64,000 nt of DNA from Clostridia bacterium (GTDB lineage Bacteria > Bacillota > Clostridia > Christensenellales > Borkfalkiaceae): positions 1 to 64,000 of the forward strand of contig JAIEFR010000015.1 in assembly GCA_029066845.1 (NCBI GenBank), read 5' to 3'. Both the position numbers and the translations under genes were made by a program. The notes beneath the pieces were generated by a model. The model did no database searches. It was not told where the DNA came from and was given only the letters and a program-made list of their open reading frames with translations. Positions 60,014-64,000 of this stretch are shown here, in pieces; the first letter of the stretch is position 1, and every line of letters starts with the position of its first letter.

Positions 60014-61270
60014 TTAAACGATTATTGAAGCAACCGCCGCCGTTACGGCAGTTCCGTTTACGTATCCGCCAAAGCAAGCGAGCAATACTCCGGCTGCGAT
60101 AGCCGAACCGATAACGCCCGCCACATTAGGGCCCATTGCGTGCATAAGCAAGTGGTTTTGCGGGTCGTATTCCCTTCCGACATCCTCCGAAATTCTTGCC
60201 GCCATCGGAACGGCCGAAACACCCGCGGAGCCTATCAAAGGATTTATCTTTCCCTTCGTCACCTTGCACATAATCTTTGCAACGAGCAAACCGCCGATTG
60301 TTCCGCAAATGAATGCGAACAAACCGAGCAGAATTATATACAACGTCTGTACTTGCAGGAACAATTCGCCCTTCGCCTTGCAGCCGACTGCAACGCCGAG
60401 GAAAATCGTAATGGTATTCATAAGTCCGTTCTGAGCCTGCGAGGACAATCTTTCGACTACACCCGATTCTCTGAACAGATTACCGAGCATCAGCATACCC
60501 AAAAGAGGTACCGACGACGGCAAAATCAAACCTACTACCAAGGTAACGATTATGGGGAAAAGCACCTTTTCCACCTTGCTTACCTGGCGGAGCTGTTTCA
60601 TCTTTATCGTGCGCTCTTTCTTGGTTGTCATAAGCCGCATTATCGGCTTCTGAATTATAGGAATAAGTGCCATATACGAATACGCCGCAATGGCTATCAT
60701 CGGTATGAAATCACTTGCAAGCTTGGAAGTTACCATTATTGCGGTAGGTCCGTCGGCTCCGCCGATAATGGCGATAGCCGCAGCTTCCGCCGCAGAAAAT
60801 CCCAAAAGAACCGCAAGGATAAACGCAATGAATATACCGAGCTGCGCACCCGCACCGATAAGCATACTCTTGGGGTTTGCAATCAGCGGACCGAAGTCGG
60901 TCATACAGCCTATTCCCAGGAAAATAAGCGGAGGATAAATAACCTTATCTACGCCGAAATACAAGTACCATAAAAGTCCTTTATTCTGTACGGCGTCATA
61001 AGACGTATCAACTATACCCGTAACCTCGTCCACGGGATGCGTGCCCCAAAGCGTGGGCTCAGCACCGGGCAGATTTATTAAGAACATACCGAATGCTATC
61101 GGCAACAACAGCATAGGCTCGAACTTTTTTACAATTGCAAGATACATCAGGATAAACGATATCAGCAGCATCACGTAATTCTGCCAACTTCCGTTCATAA
61201 ATCCCATATCGTAAAAAAGATTGACGAAAATAGAGCCCATACCGCTACTTTCCAGTAACGAACTAAGCAT
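60014..61270 (-). CDS. oadB: Na+-pumping decarboxylase beta subunit (carboxybiotin decarboxylase)
   Basis: A membrane subunit that decarboxylates carboxybiotin and exports Na+. About ten membrane helices in 418 aa; the key Asp-containing motif AAIAIIGGADGPTAIMVTSKLA and the C-terminal HLLMHAMGPNVAGVIGSAIAAGVL are diagnostic. An insertion (about 55-105) precedes the core. A weak ribosome site precedes the ATG. It sits between the biotin carrier and oadA. Confidence 0.95.
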   Translation of the reverse strand: MLSSLLESSGMGSIFVNLFYDMGFMNGSWQNYVMLLISFILMYLAIVKKFEPMLLLPIAFGMFLINLPGAEPTLWGTHPVDEVTGIVDTSYDAVQNKGLLWYLYFGVDKVIYPPLIFLGIGCMTDFGPLIANPKSMLIGAGAQLGIFIAFILAVLLGFSAAEAAAIAIIGGADGPTAIMVTSKLASDFIPMIAIAAYSYMALIPIIQKPIMRLMTTKKERTIKMKQLRQVSKVEKVLFPIIVTLVVGLILPSSVPLLGMLMLGNLFRESGVVERLSSQAQNGLMNTITIFLGVAVGCKAKGELFLQVQTLYIILLGLFAFICGTIGGLLVAKIMCKVTKGKINPLIGSAGVSAVPMAARISEDVGREYDPQNHLLMHAMGPNVAGVIGSAIAAGVLLACFGGYVNGTAVTAAVASIIV

Positions 61271-61282
61271 TTTTTCCTCCGA

Positions 61283-61639
61283 TTAACCGATAACGGCAAG
61301 CACTGCGTTTGTTTCTACGTTAGCGCCCTTTACGACCGATATAGTCACTTTACCGTCGCAGGGAGCCGTAATGTCGTTATCCATTTTCATTGCTTCCAAC
61401 ACTATTATGGGCTGATCCTTTTTAACCGTATCGCCGTCGTTAACCAAAATCTTTTTGATAAGTCCGGGGAAAGGCGAAAGAACTTTTTCACCGTTTGCGT
61501 TTACGGTCTTGGGAGCCGCAGCAGGTGCGGATGCCGCAACGGGCGCACTTACTACGGGCGTAACGCTTTCGCCTTCGCCCACTTCTTCTACGCCTACGGA
61601 ATAACTTTTACCGTCGATAGTAACAACAAAATTACGCAT
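61283..61639 (-). CDS. Biotin carboxyl carrier protein of the decarboxylase
   Basis: 118 aa. An N-terminal short domain (RNFVVTIDGKSYSVGVEEV), an Ala/Pro linker and a biotinyl domain with the acceptor lysine in LEAMKMDND. Comparable to the 1.3S subunit of transcarboxylase, GcdC and MmdC. It shuttles carboxyl between the transferase subunits and OadB. Confidence 0.95.
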   Translation of the reverse strand: MRNFVVTIDGKSYSVGVEEVGEGESVTPVVSAPVAASAPAAAPKTVNANGEKVLSPFPGLIKKILVNDGDTVKKDQPIIVLEAMKMDNDITAPCDGKVTISVVKGANVETNAVLAVIG

Positions 61640-61651
61640 TTATGTTTCTCC

Positions 61652-62050
61652 TTATAATCTCTTAATTCTCTTAACCGTGAATTGGCATTTTTCTTCTTTT
61701 TCTTGATAATAAGCCATTATCGCGGCAACAATAGCGGCCTTGACCTCTGCAGGAATTTCGTCGCCGTCGCTTGCGACTGCTGCCGTAGCTCCTTTCGGCT
61801 TCTCACTACTGACCTTCTTTTCACGTTTTTTGGTCAGAAATTCCAGATTGTTAGTCTTGCGCATAATCAATCCGACCAGCCAAATGATGCCGATTATTAT
61901 GATTATGCCGACGAAAACGACAACGAAGCCGATTAAAGCATACAGCGCAGCCTCGCCGAAGTTATCAAAATAGAAATTTTCGGGCGACTTCTGCTGACCT
62001 GCCCAGTTTGAACCGTCACCGGGTAAAATCGCCAATAAATTACTTAACAT
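61652..62050 (-). CDS. OadG-like gamma/delta subunit of the Na+ pump
   Basis: 132 aa with one membrane helix (ALIGFVVVFVGIIIIIGIIWLVGLIM) and a charged cytoplasmic tail ending in PAEVKAAIVAAIMAYYQEKEE, typical of OadG/MmdD-type assembly subunits. Confidence 0.85.
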   Translation of the reverse strand: MLSNLLAILPGDGSNWAGQQKSPENFYFDNFGEAALYALIGFVVVFVGIIIIIGIIWLVGLIMRKTNNLEFLTKKREKKVSSEKPKGATAAVASDGDEIPAEVKAAIVAAIMAYYQEKEEKCQFTVKRIKRL

Positions 62051-62057
62051 ACACCCC

Positions 62058-63434
62058 TCACTTTATCAGCATCTGCAAGGATGCAATAAGGTATTGCCTT
62101 ACAAACGCAGGCTCAATAATGTTATCGATATAGCCGCCCTTAGCCGCATTGACGGGATCGGAATTCTCATCGGCGTATTTTTCCGCCAACTTGTTTTTGT
62201 CCGCCTTTGCGCTGCCTACAAGCTCGATTTCAGCGCCCTGTGCGCCGTCAAAGAGTGCGATCTTAGCATTTGCAAACGCATAAGTAAAGTCGTAGCCCAT
62301 AGATTTTGCCGCAAACAGAGTGTATCCGAGTCCTATCGCCTTATTGTAAACGACAGAAATTTTTGCGCTGTTCATACAGTTCAGTATGCTTACGTACTCG
62401 CAGAGCTCCTTAATTACGGGGCTGTTTGCAACCTCGGGAGTTTCCTTTATGCCGAGCGTATTGACAAAGGTTATATAGGGCAAATTGTAACCGCAGGCAA
62501 GAGTTGCAAAATCTTTAAGCTTTCTAGCCTTGCCAGGACAAAGTCTGACGCCCTCCTCATTATCGAAAACCACAGCCGCAACCGATATGCCGCCTATTCT
62601 TGCAAGATAGCATTTAACTTCGGAGCAAGCTCCCGCACCAAGCTCGATCGCCGTTCCCTTATCGAAAACGTTGAGCAAGGTCTTGACGTCTGCCTTTTTA
62701 TTGAGTGCGGAAATCGAATTGTTGAGTTCGTCGCAGTCGGTTACCGCAACGTTGACGAATTGGTTGATAAGAGTAATCTTGTTCTTGACTTCGGCAAGAT
62801 CTTTAACGGTAAACGTGGTTAAACCCGTCTTGGAAAGAGCGGCCGCTCCGCCAACCTTTTCCTTGGGAAGATTTTCACCTCCTGCGGCGGTTATTACCAA
62901 CGGGCTGTTTGCCGCTAGAATCGATTTTTTATCGATAAAGAAATTGAAATCGCAAACGCCCGCAAGCATAGCAATCTGACCGTAAACCTCACCGTTTACA
63001 ACAAGGTACTGCGGTATGCTGTCTTTAAGCTGCGTAGCTTTCAGAATGAGCGAAGCCAACCCTTCCAAAACGTTCACGCCCTCGCCTACCCTCACGCCGA
63101 GAGAAGACAATAAATAGATAACGGGCGAACCGTTCTTTTCCGCCTGTTCAAGACATTTAAGCATTTTTTCGCAATTGGCCTTGCTTACGCCACCGTTCAA
63201 AACGGCGCTATTCTGCGCAATTATATAATAAGGAAAATCCTCTATCGTCGCAAAACCGCATACAACACCTTCGCCCTCGGCACTGCCGTCATAGAACTCG
63301 CTTTCGGAAAACGAGAACGATGAGAGCTCAACAAAGCTGTCCTTATCGACAAGCGCGTCAATCTCTGCACGGATTGTTTTTCCCGCGGCGAAAAGCTGTT
63401 GTTTTCTTGCTTGTAATAATTTAATTTTATCCAC
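62058..63434 (-). CDS. Divergent acyl-CoA carboxyltransferase-like subunit (MmdA/PccB family)
   Basis: 458 aa with the N- and C-terminal crotonase-like halves of the carboxyltransferase family (GGVSKANCEKMLKCLEQAEK; NLPYITFVNTLGI). Both oxyanion-hole glycine pairs look altered: the usual DSGGAR-x2-EG reads SSLGVRVGEG, and the C-half YGGAY-like site reads IGLGY. It is also about 50 aa shorter than MmdA. It may use another substrate or be structural. GTG start with AGGAG 7 nt upstream, behind a good promoter; first gene of the operon. Confidence 0.82.
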   Translation of the reverse strand: MDKIKLLQARKQQLFAAGKTIRAEIDALVDKDSFVELSSFSFSESEFYDGSAEGEGVVCGFATIEDFPYYIIAQNSAVLNGGVSKANCEKMLKCLEQAEKNGSPVIYLLSSLGVRVGEGVNVLEGLASLILKATQLKDSIPQYLVVNGEVYGQIAMLAGVCDFNFFIDKKSILAANSPLVITAAGGENLPKEKVGGAAALSKTGLTTFTVKDLAEVKNKITLINQFVNVAVTDCDELNNSISALNKKADVKTLLNVFDKGTAIELGAGACSEVKCYLARIGGISVAAVVFDNEEGVRLCPGKARKLKDFATLACGYNLPYITFVNTLGIKETPEVANSPVIKELCEYVSILNCMNSAKISVVYNKAIGLGYTLFAAKSMGYDFTYAFANAKIALFDGAQGAEIELVGSAKADKNKLAEKYADENSDPVNAAKGGYIDNIIEPAFVRQYLIASLQMLIK

Positions 63435-63469
63435 CGAAAAACTCCTGATGACAAATTTTTACCTATATA

Positions 63470-63498
63470 ATTTTATCAGTCAAACGTAAAAAAATCAA
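63470..63498 (-). promoter_or_regulatory. Sigma-A promoter of the Na+-pump operon
   Basis: On the minus strand TTGATT, a 17-nt spacer and TAAAAT, about 35 nt before the GTG start of the carboxyltransferase gene. Confidence 0.78.
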
Positions 63499-63522
63499 CT
63501 GATTTTTAGTGAAATTACAAAT

Positions 63523-63555
63523 AAAAAACCTCCCAGACGAGATTGTCCGAAAGGT
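63523..63555 (-). terminator. Intrinsic terminator after the TVP38-like gene
   Basis: An 11-pair stem ACCTTTCGGAC/GTCTGGGAGGT (three G-U pairs) with a 6-nt loop, followed by six T residues on the minus strand. Confidence 0.75.
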
Positions 63556-63565
63556 ATAAATTGCA

Positions 63566-64000
63566 CTACTTGTTTTTCTTATTTTTAATCTTGAATTTGT
63601 TCTTTAAAAAGGCGTCGATTTTGTCCGAATACTTCCAAACGAGCCAGAACGAAGCAACGACAGCCGCTGCAAGAATAATCCAGATAGTTATTCCCCACCA
63701 CGTATTGAATGGTATCAATTGAAGCGAAAACGACGTCGTAAGAACGGAAATCGCCCTTGTAATTATTATCATTATTATAAAATACAGCCAGGTTATGGAC
63801 GACAGCCCCGCAACGAAACACAGAATATCGTCGGGGAAGAGCGGCAGTAAAAACATTATGGACAATAAAAGATAGTCCTTGCCTTTAAGCTTTTTAAGCC
63901 ACTTATCCAAATCGTCCTTTCCCACTATCCAGCATACTGCCTTATAGCCTATTACCCTGCCAATTGCAAACGCCACGACCGAGCCGAGGAAGATACCTAT
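63566..64000 (-). CDS. TVP38/TMEM64 (DedA-like) family membrane protein, 5'-partial
   Basis: The frame is open to the right edge: GIFLGSVVAFAIGRVIGY is the family's first conserved helix region (usually G-S-x2-A-F-x-I-G-R), and LLPLFPDDILCFVAGLSSI is the second. Three to four further helices and a Lys-rich C-terminus follow. The N-terminal part lies outside the window; a GTG at 63976 is probably internal. The family is linked to lipid scrambling; its exact role here is unknown. Confidence 0.85.
   Translation of the reverse strand: MGIFLGSVVAFAIGRVIGYKAVCWIVGKDDLDKWLKKLKGKDYLLLSIMFLLPLFPDDILCFVAGLSSITWLYFIIMIIITRAISVLTTSFSLQLIPFNTWWGITIWIILAAAVVASFWLVWKYSDKIDAFLKNKFKIKNKKNK

Noticed and set aside
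60140-60973. Plus-strand reading frame of 277 codons opposite oadB
   Set aside because: His/Arg/Gln-rich translation typical of the antisense of a membrane-protein gene; no start signals.

Overview
The window reads as chromosomal DNA of an anaerobic, endospore-forming Firmicute of the Clostridia, probably an uncultured gut-type lineage. The support is a complete spoIIIAA-AH operon plus spoIVB, a GerW/YtfJ spore protein and a SpoIIM-like protein; an IspH-ribosomal S1 fusion, known from Clostridia; LexA with a Firmicutes-type box; ArgR; and a biotin-dependent Na+-pumping decarboxylase. Species cannot be fixed from sequence alone.

Layout. 1-4.8 kb: a giant Ig-like surface protein, open at the left edge. 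4.8-6.1 kb: tRNA-Thr and a cation-efflux protein. 6.1-8.2 kb (minus): a multi-module DnaD-like protein and a phage G39P-like helicase-loader homologue. 8.4-18.3 kb (plus): a tightly packed housekeeping run with a serine-less hydrolase-like protein, signal peptidase, the ACT/UPF0210 pair, PepF, DnaB helicase, TsaC, a low-Mr phosphatase, RpiB and a PHP histidinol phosphatase. 18.3-26.0 kb: a complete, overlapping histidine operon (yerC-hisZGDCBHAFIE) behind one promoter that carries a palindrome between its -35 and -10. 26.0-26.6 kb: a gene-free block with a strongly promoted structured RNA on the minus strand. 26.6-29.8 kb: tyrosine recombinase, HflX, a Cys-rich mini-protein and LexA. 29.8-37.4 kb (minus): pseudouridine synthase, two D,D-carboxypeptidases, YtfJ, a DUF2953-like protein, ScpAB, an M50 protease and LysA. 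37.4-51.5 kb (minus): SpoIIM-like, SpoIVB, RecN, ArgR, NadK, TlyA, Dxs, IspA, FolD, NusB, Asp23 and spoIIIAA-AH; this is the classical Firmicutes gene order, but xseAB, accBC and spo0A are absent. 51.5-58.5 kb (minus): HtpG, IspH-S1, PlsC, an AroH-type chorismate mutase fused to CMP kinase, and a BaiN-like flavoprotein. 58.6-63.4 kb (minus): a decarboxylase/transcarboxylase cluster (OadA, OadB, biotin carrier, OadG, divergent CoA-carboxyltransferase). A TVP38-like membrane protein runs off the right edge.

The genes join up in several places. The PHP phosphatase supplies the step missing from the his operon, whose HisB is monofunctional. HisZ supplies the regulatory half that the short HisG lacks. 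DnaB, the DnaD-like and the G39P-like proteins could form one helicase-loading set. Dxs, IspA and IspH are isoprenoid genes. YtfJ, SpoIVB, SpoIIM-like and SpoIIIA serve the forespore-mother cell stage.

Most notable: (i) a roughly 270-nt structured minus-strand RNA at 26.2-26.5 kb with a near-consensus promoter; (ii) four genes (recombinase, nadK, SpoIIM-like, DUF2953-like) whose predicted transcription start falls on the start codon with no Shine-Dalgarno, suggesting leaderless translation; (iii) a four-module DnaD-like protein coupled to a G39P-like protein; (iv) the AroH-Cmk fusion; (v) a carboxyltransferase with altered oxyanion-hole glycines inside a Na+-pump operon.
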